From Scleromitrula shiraiana (lineage: Eukaryota; Ascomycota; Leotiomycetes; Helotiales; Sclerotiniaceae), in contig JABELC010000006.1 in assembly GCA_028455995.1 (NCBI GenBank), forward strand, positions 1,984,001 to 2,048,000: a stretch of 64,000 nucleotides of DNA, in the 5' to 3' direction. The position numbers and the translations under genes are program-made. This document shows, in pieces, positions 23,742-32,612 of this stretch (within the stretch, counting starts at the first letter, position 1; every line of letters begins with the position of its first letter). Under the pieces are notes generated by a model. It was not told where the DNA came from and searched no databases. It saw nothing but the letters and a program-made list of their open reading frames with translations.

Positions 23742-23918
23742 TATAAAAAATCAAATATAAAAAAAAGTATTATAAATTAATATATAATTATATTGTTTTT
23801 TTTTTTAACTAACTAACTAAAGTCTTGATTCTATAAAGGGAGATATATATCAACTATTAATTATGTAATTACACTAGTCCTAATATGAAATGATCTTTAT
23901 CCAGCAACTATTCTAACA
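23742..23918 (-). repeat. 5' LTR (right copy) of the RIPped copia element
   Basis: 177 bp. In contrast to the left LTR, its inner half has lost G (G-to-A relative to the solo LTR, for example AAGGTCAGA became AAAATCAAA), while its outer half keeps many C. The end TTCTAACA abuts TSD TAATA at 23919-23923. Only about 75 bp separate it from the stop codon of the membrane-protein gene at 23999. Confidence 0.9.
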
Positions 23919-23998
23919 TAATAATTAACCAAATAAAACGCCGATTCACTCTCAATCCTCAACCCAACATCGTCATCAAAATCCACAAACCCCACCCT

Positions 23999-24921
23999 CT
24001 AAACCACACTCCCCGGTCCCAAAGCCGGTTCATTCCCCTTCCTGCTAATCTTCTCCACCAAGCCCTCACCATCCCCATCCCCATCCCTATCCGCCTTTCC
24101 TTCTCCCCCCAACCTCCCCACAACCCCTTCATGCCTCCCCCTCACCCTCCTCAACGCCCAAAAATTATACACCCCAAACAAACCCCCACAAACCCCCATC
24201 ACACACCCCGTCACAATCCCCGTCACCCTAGCCGTAACACTCCACTCTCCCCCTTGCTGACTACAAATCGCGACCAGCGTGCCCACCAACCCCGTCGCTC
24301 CGCTCAGACAGCCAGGTAAGAAGATTTTGTTTAAGAGCCAGATGAAATTGCGGCGGTGAAGATACCAGAGATACAGCATCCCGGAGGAGCCGATGAAACA
24401 ACAGATGCTGCCGAGGACGAGCAGAGGGGTGTGTTTTATGGATGTTAGGAGGAGGTGCGTGGTGTTGGGGAGGGGGGAGGGATTCCAGGGAGGTGAATGT
24501 TCCGGGGAAGATTACGAAGCCCGCGAGGAGGATCCCTAGTGTAGTGGGTGCGTTTAGTGAGATGGATTGCTTATGATTGGCGGGTGGGTGAAGGAGGTCA
24601 CATACAGTTAAAAAATGAGATCAAGATATTATGGACCCGTGGTATAGTGTCAAGAGAGAGAAGCATATCCATATAGCGAGTCTGCACGCTATTATGTCGA
24701 TTAAGATCGATGGGTCGATTGATCGCGCCATTAGGTTTAGATTTAGATTTAGGTGTAGATGATGAGTTTGAGTTCGAGGATTTAGGGACATTATAGGAGG
24801 ATTTATGAGAATGTGAATTTTGAGTTTGAGTTCTGCTGCGGTTGGGTCTTCCATCGCCAGTGTATGCGGCTTTCGATGGGGCTAGTGGGATAGTGCGAGA
24901 TCTGTTCATGATGAGGTGCAT
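23999..24921 (-). pseudogene. Fungal multi-pass membrane protein gene with a one-base frameshift
   Basis: Exon 1 (24921-24606) encodes a Ser/Asn-rich tail and then YMDMLLSLDTIPRVHNILIS; a 70-bp intron joins it in phase to FFNWILLAGFVIFPGTFTSL. From about 24490 the frame must shift by one base to enter the clear downstream membrane frame (TPLLVLGSICCFIGSSGMLY, NFIWLLNKIFLPG, VYNFWALRRVRGRHE). Exon sum is 853 nt, one more than a multiple of three. The shift falls in a C-rich tract (C6 and C4, 24467-24480). At least three hydrophobic segments are seen; the acidic tail is a DGDGDGEG repeat. The function is unknown. It could be a recent pseudogene or a homopolymer sequencing error. The copia element ends 80 bp beyond its stop. 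Confidence 0.65.
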
Positions 24922-25584
24922 TGGGTGGGCTTTTTTGTTATGTTTTGTCTCAGATAGGTATATTGTGGGGGATGGGGGATGGGAACTTGTTATAGTTTAT
25001 TCTAGATACATAATGCAAATCATGATATTAGGTGCGGGTGAATACATTCAGAGAGTATCAATCGATAGGAGAGCTTTGGACGATAATAATAGATAGAGTA
25101 TTTCCAAGTTTTTCAACCAAATATAGGTTGATCTATACCTTGATCGAGAATATCGCCGCTCAAATTTCAGGAAATTTTCCATGATAACATAGATAAGTGA
25201 ATGATATTAGAAGACTTCTGGGTGACTATTTATCCACGTCCAATAGTCTACTATAGTTGTTTGGGAATAGAACGTTATCTCGAATTATGGAGGGGTGGCA
25301 CTTAACATGCATGATGACAAAATATACAGGGCATCTTCACGGTGCAAATTGAGTAAAGGTTGTTCGCAACTGTTTGGATTTCGGAATTAAACGTTTATCA
25401 TTATCTTCAGAAAAAGGACGACTAGGATCCCTAGAGCATCGCTCCTATCTTGTAAAAAGTAAAGAAAATATTTGGTCTAAATCAATCAACAAATAAATAG
25501 AAAATATATGCACAACCAAGTAACAAGCTAACTTTTGATTGACTATCTACTTTCATATCATTATGTATCAACCCTCGCATCATA
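24922..25584. other. Intergenic region, no feature seen
   Basis: 663 bp between the 5' end of the membrane-protein gene and the 3' end of the splicing-factor gene. Composition is ordinary; no tRNA, repeat or gene was recognised. Confidence 0.4.
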
Positions 25585-28500
25585 TTATTCCTTGCCACCA
25601 CTCAAAAACATAGCTTTAAAATCGGCATTGCTCTTCAACGGCTTATTCTCATCATTTCCATTTGACTTCAAATTCGACGACACTGCAACAGATGCACCAG
25701 ATTTCGCCCCCGTAAATCCCAATCCTCTCTTCTGTCCCAAACCACCGCGTCCACCCGGTCTTCTTACAGGCGTACTAGGTTGAAGAAACGTATTGCCCTT
25801 CTTACCGCCTTGTCCAACTTGAATCCGATCCGTCTTGATCTCGCCAGTCTGCGCGAATAGATCTTTAAGTCCACCCGTTTTTAACTTTCGTCCAGGAGCA
25901 ATCTCGTGGTTCTCTAAACCAAGCGAGGCTCGTCCTGCTGATGCGACATCTTCATATTCAACTATAGCACCTTGATGATCTGGACGAAGTACGACTTTGA
26001 TTAAATGTCCAAATGGCTCTGCGATTGCCCGAATTCGGGCATCGTTCACCGTATCGGGTACATTGAGTAAAGTGATCGTTCGGTCAGCACCTTCTGGTTT
26101 AGATGCTGCTTGCAGTTCATGTGTGCTTATATGAGGATGTTCTGAAGTAGGAGAAAGTGGCATTGCTGAATGTCCCTCTGCTTCTGGAGCTGGCGAAGCA
26201 GAAGAACCTTTTGCTCCTCCGCTAACTGCAACAGGTTTGTAATTCCTCACTTGCGTCAATTCAACATGGAGAATGGAGGATTTCAGCTTGGTTTTATCCA
26301 ATTCAAGTGCTGCTGTGGCATCATCCTTTTTTTCAAAGACGACGAAGCCTGCACCTTTGCTCTCACCCTTCGCTGTTCTTAACAATCTAACAGCTTCGAC
26401 CTTGCCGTATTTGGAGAAAACAGCCTTCAAATCATCTTCTGCAAGGCTTGAGTCTAAACTAGTTATATGAAGCTCTCGACCTTCAGCGGCAGCGCCTTCA
26501 CGTTGCTTCTTACCAGCAGGATCAGAATATTTAGCTATAAGTTTGAATTTATTTTCAAGCAATTTGCCATCAAGGTGGGTGGCAGCAGAAGCGGCTTCGG
26601 CCGTGCGAAAGGTAACGTAGCAGAACCGGCGATGTGCATTGAACTTTAGGCTCGGCCATCGAATGCTGAAAATTTCACCGCAATCCTTAAAAAGTTCATG
26701 CATGTACTTCTCATCAGCGCTAGGTGCATAGTTTGTCACGTAAAGAGTCAAACCAGTGCCAGATTCCACTTTGATTTGTTTCTCACCGAAGAACTTTCCA
26801 TCACGAAGGAATGCGGATCGGACATCATCATTAGATCGGAACTCTATAATGGCTGTCGAAGAGAGTTTGTCGGCTTCAGTTTTGACAGTTAAACTATTGA
26901 TGTGACCGTATTCTTTGAAATACTGTCTGACCTTTGTTTGCGTAACTTCGGGTGGCAGATTGGTGACTAAAACAGTCGTATTCTCGCGGTCCCTTTTCAA
27001 ATGCTGTTGCCGTAAGGCCTCTGGATCAGCTTCCGGTTGTTCATTCTTAATCTTCTTGTGGGTGTTACCATCAGCATCTTCGGCAGTCGACTCACGCTTC
27101 CTCTTTGAGTTTCCCGGAGAATCACCAATCGTTGGATCAGGTTTAATAACTTCTGGCTGTTGTTGAGCATACATTGCTTGCTCTCTTGCGCGGCGTTTGG
27201 CCACACCCTTGGCCTGTTTAGAAACTGTGTCTTTGGCAGCCAACAAAGTCTTCGCATCCTCATAATTGGTGCAGTGTCGGATATAAACCTCCATCATCGG
27301 CTCAGGATAGTCTAAATCTTTCGTGCGAACAGCTTGCAGCAGTACCTCAGTAGCTAGTGTAGGAGGCGCATTCGGATTCCGCACGTACATTTCCCAGAAG
27401 TAGTATTGTTGCCAAAATTCGTAACTCTTTTGGTTTTTCTTGGTAAGTTGTTTCCACCAGTCACGAGCTTCTCTGATTGCGCCCTTTTGCGTGAAATATT
27501 GAATTAAAATCCTCTCGATCCGAAATAAGGCATCCCCTGGATAGTTTTGCTTGCCATAGTATCTCTCGCCCAAATCCTGAACAGTTTCGAGCGCTCCACG
27601 TAAGCCAACATCAGCTATATCATAAGCTTCATCTTCAGGACTTTTGAACATTGTACGACGCTTGAGATATCCACACCATGCAATGTAAATCTCTATCAGC
27701 CCGTTCATACCATCACGATCCAACACACCAGCACTTGTGGCTTCATGTTTTATTTCTTCGATTAAAGGAAACTCAAGGTTTTCTGTTTCGGCGATAAGGA
27801 TACGCCGCGCCCAAAGCATTCCTGACCAAGGGCAGTGTTTAGTGGCGCGTTTTGCGACATAGAGAGCGCTCCCTAGCTGAGCTTGTGGGTTTATGGCATA
27901 GCTTGATGAAATAAAGACGAGATAGTCCTCCCATGTAGCTGGATCTTGACCAAGAATAGTGGATGATATTGCGCGTTCGTAGAGTGCCACTGTAAGAATT
28001 GGAAGGCTGTGTGGCAGATGTTCCTGACCCTTTTTGGGTTTCTTCGAAGACTCCAGACTCTCCCACTCTAGGTATTGCTTCATGACAGCCGCAGCACCGG
28101 TTTTATCACCTGCTGAGATCGCTTGCTGTAGCTTAATTTCATGCTCTTCGCGCTGACCGTATAAATATTTCGCTGGCGTTCCCATCTGCGTAACGCGGAC
28201 CATTGTAGATTCCCATGAAGCCTCATCATATCTTGTGATAAACGTCGAGAACATCTGCGAAGTATCATCCCACGTTGCATGAGGTGTTTGCAACCTATCG
28301 AAGAAAATCTTGCGAACGCGCTCGACGCCGGCCTTGGTGGGCGATTTGGCAAGTTCTTCCAGTTCAATAGTAATCCAACGATTCCATAGCTCATGACTAT
28401 CATTTATTCGAAACTGAGTAGCTGCAGCACCTTGTTCCCAAGCTTCTAGAGTAATCTGCAATGTGAAATACTCTTGCCCAACCTGTTGTTCCTCCTCTGG

Positions 28501-28707
28501 CCATCCCGCATCCGGGTCTCGACAATCCGTGTATAAGGACAAGAGCCATTCGCAATAAGCTACCCAGAGTGTGTTGCTCCAAGGTTCCGCATCTAATGCG
28601 CTTTTGTATAGTTCGACGACTTTAATGCGCTGCACCAAATCTCTTGCGCTTCTGCTCTCCTCATCAACGAGCGCCAACCAAGCATCTTCACTATTAGGTT
28701 CACCCAT
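25585..28707 (-). CDS. Prp24/SART3-type U6 snRNP recycling factor
   Basis: Intronless, 1040 aa, starting MGEPNSEDAWLALVDEE. An upstream in-frame GTG at 28743 is not a likely start. The N-terminal about 530 residues are HAT (half-a-TPR) repeats (for example EPWSNTLWVAYCEWLLSLY, HELWNRWITIELEELAK). A nuclear-localisation-like KRKRE cluster follows. Then come four RRMs starting at about 577 (TVLVTNLPPEV), 652 (LTLYVTNYAPS), 743 (RELHITSLDSS) and 875 (RTITLLNVPDT). The last residues SNADFKAMFLSGG match the C-terminal motif by which Prp24 contacts the Lsm2-8 ring. HAT plus RRM is the SART3/filamentous-fungal Prp24 layout; yeast Prp24 lacks HAT repeats. The role is annealing U6 to U4 snRNA in the nucleus. 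Confidence 0.93.
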   Translation of the reverse strand: MGEPNSEDAWLALVDEESRSARDLVQRIKVVELYKSALDAEPWSNTLWVAYCEWLLSLYTDCRDPDAGWPEEEQQVGQEYFTLQITLEAWEQGAAATQFRINDSHELWNRWITIELEELAKSPTKAGVERVRKIFFDRLQTPHATWDDTSQMFSTFITRYDEASWESTMVRVTQMGTPAKYLYGQREEHEIKLQQAISAGDKTGAAAVMKQYLEWESLESSKKPKKGQEHLPHSLPILTVALYERAISSTILGQDPATWEDYLVFISSSYAINPQAQLGSALYVAKRATKHCPWSGMLWARRILIAETENLEFPLIEEIKHEATSAGVLDRDGMNGLIEIYIAWCGYLKRRTMFKSPEDEAYDIADVGLRGALETVQDLGERYYGKQNYPGDALFRIERILIQYFTQKGAIREARDWWKQLTKKNQKSYEFWQQYYFWEMYVRNPNAPPTLATEVLLQAVRTKDLDYPEPMMEVYIRHCTNYEDAKTLLAAKDTVSKQAKGVAKRRAREQAMYAQQQPEVIKPDPTIGDSPGNSKRKRESTAEDADGNTHKKIKNEQPEADPEALRQQHLKRDRENTTVLVTNLPPEVTQTKVRQYFKEYGHINSLTVKTEADKLSSTAIIEFRSNDDVRSAFLRDGKFFGEKQIKVESGTGLTLYVTNYAPSADEKYMHELFKDCGEIFSIRWPSLKFNAHRRFCYVTFRTAEAASAATHLDGKLLENKFKLIAKYSDPAGKKQREGAAAEGRELHITSLDSSLAEDDLKAVFSKYGKVEAVRLLRTAKGESKGAGFVVFEKKDDATAALELDKTKLKSSILHVELTQVRNYKPVAVSGGAKGSSASPAPEAEGHSAMPLSPTSEHPHISTHELQAASKPEGADRTITLLNVPDTVNDARIRAIAEPFGHLIKVVLRPDHQGAIVEYEDVASAGRASLGLENHEIAPGRKLKTGGLKDLFAQTGEIKTDRIQVGQGGKKGNTFLQPSTPVRRPGGRGGLGQKRGLGFTGAKSGASVAVSSNLKSNGNDENKPLKSNADFKAMFLSGGKE

Positions 28708-29309
28708 CTTGATAAAAAGAAAGCTTTTCTCCGACAACTTCACGCAGGAGATCTCGTATCGTTGTTGGGCGAAAACCCGAGCAGCATCTCGAGATTTAAA
28801 TTCAAGGGATTGTTGATGAATTTTTAATAAGGGTAAAAGGATTATGAGGTCGATACAAAGGTTGGTATCGATGTCATGAAATAGAAATAAACAATCTCAA
28901 GTATTTCGTATTCGCCGGATTTTTGCCGCCGCTTATTAGAAAACTAAGACACGATCTTTGATAATAGGCTGTTTCCGTCTTCCTGATAATACGTGAGCCA
29001 GCGGGTTTAATGTGGCGATAATAGGTACGAGATCTTCGCAAATGTAAAATCAAATAATTGAATCATAATATCAGAAACATATAATCAATTGAGCATGAAA
29101 TTGTAGTATTTGATATTCTATATAATAGTGAGCGCAATAATTAGACAAGTAAATAAAGCGTAGCATAGTAGGCAGTTCTAGAACCAATGATCAAGTTTGT
29201 TCTTAAAGCAGCCAGCGATAGGAATTTGGCGAGCTAAGAACTTCGATTATTTTGATATACATGAAGGTCGAACGTCTGACGATTTAACAACCTTCCACTC
29301 ATCCACAAG
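28708..29309. promoter_or_regulatory. Bidirectional promoter region, splicing factor / uL22m
   Basis: 602 bp between two head-to-head housekeeping genes. The DNA is AT-rich in its middle (about 29040-29130) with no repeat. No defined element was assigned. Confidence 0.5.
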
Positions 29310-30391
29310 ATGAGTTTAAACATTCCATCGCGGCGCCTATTAAGGTCAGGTGTGTATCAATTACAATTCTAGGATCAGCCAAAAAAATGCTAATCCTTTT
29401 CCACAGCTGCACCACTCACCACCCATCCTCCATTTGCCTTCCTCGTACCATCATATACGCAAAGACGAAGGACTCTCTTCAGCGGCTTTGACCGTGGCCT
29501 CGACAAAGTCAAGTCATTTTTCACACCCAAGGTACAAGCTAAGAATCCGTTGACGGAAGAATATCTTAAGCAACGAGTCACGAGGAAACGAGAACAAGCC
29601 GGCACCGAACGTGGAGATATTGCTCCCTCATCTATCTTCGACAATGGGGAATACAGTGGACTTGGCAAAAAGAGACCTAGAAACCCGGCAAACATGAATG
29701 CGGTATTAGATCCTGACCCCAAAAATCGTATATCATGGCAGCGAAAGATGGTGATACGGGAGATTATGAAGAGGGGACGGTTATCAAAGACACAGGAATT
29801 GAAGAGGACAGAAAGAGAGTTATTGTCCAGAAGTCATGATTTCAGAACCTCTGTTAAGAAATTGGTTCCTTTGGCTAAGCAGATTGCGGGAAAGACGGTG
29901 GATGATGCGATTATCCAGATGAGATTTTCGAAGAAAAAGGCTGCGAGGGTAGTTAAAGAACATTTACAGATGGCTAAGAATGAGGCTATTGTTAAGAGAG
30001 GTATGGGTCTGGGAGCAGCTACGAAGTCGTCATTTACACCGGTCAATATTGTGACTAAGGATGGGAAGAGAGTTAAAGTCGAGGACCCAACAACATTATA
30101 TGTAGATCAGGCTTGGTGCGGAAGGGGGCAATTACATGGAATAGAGTATGATTACAGGGCTAGAGGAAATATCAATGTGATGAGGAACCCGACAACGAGT
30201 ATGTTTCTTCAATCTCTGCAGGTGGGGGTCAGAAATGCTAACATTCTGTAGGTATCACCCTTGTGCTGAAGGAAGAAGCTACACGTATTAGACTTCATCA
30301 GGAACGGGAACAGAAGGCTAGGGATAAGAAGGTTTGGGAGCAGTTACCGAACAGACCTGTGACAGCTCAGAGACAATATTATTCATGGTAA
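29310..30391 (+). CDS. Mitochondrial large-subunit ribosomal protein uL22m
   Basis: Three exons (29310-29349, 29407-30198, 30252-30391) give 323 aa. The N-terminus (MSLNIPSRRLLRS, then Arg-rich SYTQRRRTLFSGF) is a mitochondrial targeting sequence. The core RFSKKKAARVVKEHLQMAKN and the C-terminal VDQAWCGRGQLHGIEYDYRARG are uL22 signatures. The 53-bp last intron joins NPTTS to ITLVLKEEATRIRLHQERE, the expected continuation; without splicing the frame stops early. The protein lines the exit tunnel of the mitoribosome. Confidence 0.92.
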
Positions 30392-30618
30392 TTTAAGTAT
30401 ATAATCATGTCATCCTGTATACTACCAATGTTCTGTACTATATAGTCTCTCTAAAAGTGAGGCTTCCAAAAAAGGTGTATGTGAGTTACAACAGTGTTCA
30501 CGAAGACTGCAGTCTTGCATAGCATTATGAAAGATCTATCAGAGGAAAGTCATGAACATCAGGGGTCAGAGTGCCATGGGACATTCACATAGTTCATTTT
30601 CTCATTCAACTCTAGTAT

Positions 30619-32034
30619 CTAAGCTCCAGAAAGCAATTGTTCTTCCTCCGAACTGTTTCTACCGTTCCTACTGCGTCTACTTCTCCATCCTTGCCAGGCA
30701 TCACATACCCTAGAAGATTGATTGAATCCATGACAGATCATACCAGCTAAGAACCCTACACCATCATTTTTAAAAGCTAGCAGAAAGCCAATAGTAACAG
30801 ACATCACTGTCCATCTCTCCTTTCTCTCTTTATCCGAGAGCTCCCTATGGCGTTTAATCGTCTGTGGTTGTGCCGAATCCGAGCCAAGACTTGATTCTGA
30901 TATATCCCAGAGATCCCTAGCACCATAATTCAAGCTTTCGCCTACTTTTGCCAGCTCTAAACCGGCTGCTAGAACCATGATACCCAGAAGACTTTTTGGA
31001 TACCCTCGTAACAGACCAACCAGAGTCTCACCGAAAAAGAATCCCAACACCATCTTAAAGCCTCCGAGCAAGATGATGCTAGCTCCACTTCGAGCACCAA
31101 AACGATACTGAGCAGCAAGACCCCCACTGCCATGGCAAACTGGCATAGCACCAAACCAACCTCCAATGAGATTCATAAGTGCTACACTGATGCCGATTGA
31201 AGTGACACCGGGTGCAGGAATATTTGGTAAGAGATCGGATGCTAAGAAATTGACGGCTATGACCGAATTTAAGGTTGTGAGGGGGATTTGGCCGAGACCA
31301 GCGTTCAGAGCACCAATTTTGAATGAAACTCCTGATGGAATATACACATTAGGATGCCATAATTTAAAAGCAGGAAAAGATCCCGGGCCGGTAATAAAGA
31401 TCGAAATAACGAGACCCAAGATGAAGATCGCTAGAGCATAGGGCAATTTCGGGAACTTCTGAGTAAGCATTAAAGCAATGAAGGCAAAGAATGCCCATAT
31501 CAAATTATCGCCAGTATTAGGAGTCGTCCATCCAAGAGGTTGGAGAAGACTGGAACCAGCTGAGAGAATTAGAGATAACCCAGCACCGACCTGAATACCC
31601 TTAACGACAGGTGTAGGAATAAGATTTGTGAACCATCGGAGTAGCCCAGTAACACTTAAAACTAGTACCACGCCAGCAACAGTGTAGCCGGCAGAAATAG
31701 TCTCCTCAACTGAGAATTTCCTTGAAATAGCTACAGCAGCAATAGCCTGTAGTATTGTCAGCCAAAGAACTCACTAGATTCTTGACCTATTTGTTACCTT
31801 CATGGGTTGTACTGGTAGAGGGATTCCAAACGCAATTCCTGTAAGTATGTTCCATAGTCCTGAGAAAACCAAGGTCGTTGAAAGTGATACGGAATGATTG
31901 ATAGTGAGTGCAATCATAAGTGGGAGAAGGGTTCCTAAATCACCAAAAGCTCCAGAGATTTCCGCCAATGGTGATCTTCTGAGAGTAGCGACATTATTGG
32001 AATGTCTAGCTTTTAGACGTTCAAGAACCGTCAT
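30619..32034 (-). CDS. MOT1-type molybdate transporter
   Basis: Two exons (32034-31798, 31746-30619; 51-bp intron) give 454 aa. Both MOT1 signature blocks are present: SGAFGDLGTLLPLMIALTIN near the N-terminus and PVCHGSGGLAAQYRFGARSG in the middle. About 10 hydrophobic segments fit a SulP-related membrane carrier that lacks the STAS domain. MOT1 proteins carry high-affinity molybdate uptake for molybdenum-cofactor enzymes such as nitrate reductase. The C-terminus is short, basic and acidic in turn (RSRRSRNGRNSSEEE). It is divergent from MRC1 across 578 bp. Confidence 0.9.
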
Positions 32035-32612
32035 GTTAATCTTTATATGGAGAAATCCCTTTTCTATATTTGGAGGAGACGCCTCTAGTAGACTTTCGTA
32101 ATAATTAAATCACAGGTGAGATACGATAAATGGAAAGGTCTAAAGGAAGAATCTATCGACAAGACGAAAGAGATCAGGTAAAAGTTGAAGGATACATTTA
32201 ATGGGCGGAATTTACGATATACAAACAAATAAATAAAGGACTGAAAGTATTTACAAAATCAGAGAGATTGGTCATGAGGTTATTGACGGAAATCTCGAAT
32301 GCATCACAATCTACGAATACTGAAAGATTTCAGGCGAGTTGCGGAGAATCGAGTGTAAATAGTGAAAAGGGGTGTCAATATATAAGTGGCTCGTGCATTC
32401 TCAGCCACGAAGATCCCTGCTTGTCGCGATTCGCGTGAGTGGAACGCGTTTTCCAATCAAAAGTCCACTAAAATACTATCTTTAATATACAGCTCTCATA
32501 TATAACCCATATGTTGGTTTGATGATTCTATTACAATCGTTGTGGATTTGAGTTATTCCGTTTTATTTCTTCTTTCATTACTATACGATAATTTATATCA
32601 ACATATCCTACG
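32035..32612. promoter_or_regulatory. Bidirectional promoter of the MOT1 and MRC1 genes
   Basis: 578 bp between divergent start codons. It holds an ACGCGT box and a CCAAT box (32453-32457) about 160 bp upstream of the MRC1 ATG, plus GC-rich TCGCGATTCGCGTGAG just before them. Confidence 0.55.
32444..32449. promoter_or_regulatory. MluI cell-cycle box (ACGCGT), candidate MBF site for MRC1
   Basis: The palindrome ACGCGT lies within AACGCGTT about 165 bp upstream of the MRC1 start. In yeasts this is the MBF (Mbp1/Swi6, Res/Cdc10) site that drives G1/S genes, and mrc1 is an MBF target in fission yeast. Site presence is seen; use is inferred. Confidence 0.5.

Larger units (their letters stand above)
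17482..23918 (-). mobile_element. RIP-degraded Ty1/copia-type LTR retrotransposon, full length
   Basis: A 6437-bp block of almost pure A+T is bounded by two 177-bp direct repeats (LTRs) and flanked on both sides by the 5-bp target duplication TAATA (17477-17481 and 23919-23923). The solo LTR at 50816-50985 matches these LTRs and is undamaged, so the changes here can be read as C-to-T and G-to-A, the mark of RIP. The LTR begins TGTTAG on the minus strand, and next to the 23.7-kb LTR is a primer site matching the anticodon region of initiator tRNA-Met, which places the element on the minus strand and in the Ty1/copia group. Without the nested 976-bp insert the body is about 5.5 kb, normal for copia. 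No gag-pol frame survives. Alternatives considered (mitochondrial insert, centromere) do not explain the LTRs and TSD. Confidence 0.9.

Noticed and set aside
17482..23918. Mitochondrial DNA insert or centromere
   Set aside because: A+T content fits, but the LTR pair, TSD, PBS and match to a solo LTR elsewhere show a RIPped retrotransposon. No mitochondrial gene was readable.
24606..24921. Exon 1 of the membrane protein as a separate small gene
   Set aside because: The 70-bp intron with GTATGT...CTAG joins it in phase to the membrane segment FFNWILLAGF, so it belongs to the downstream gene.
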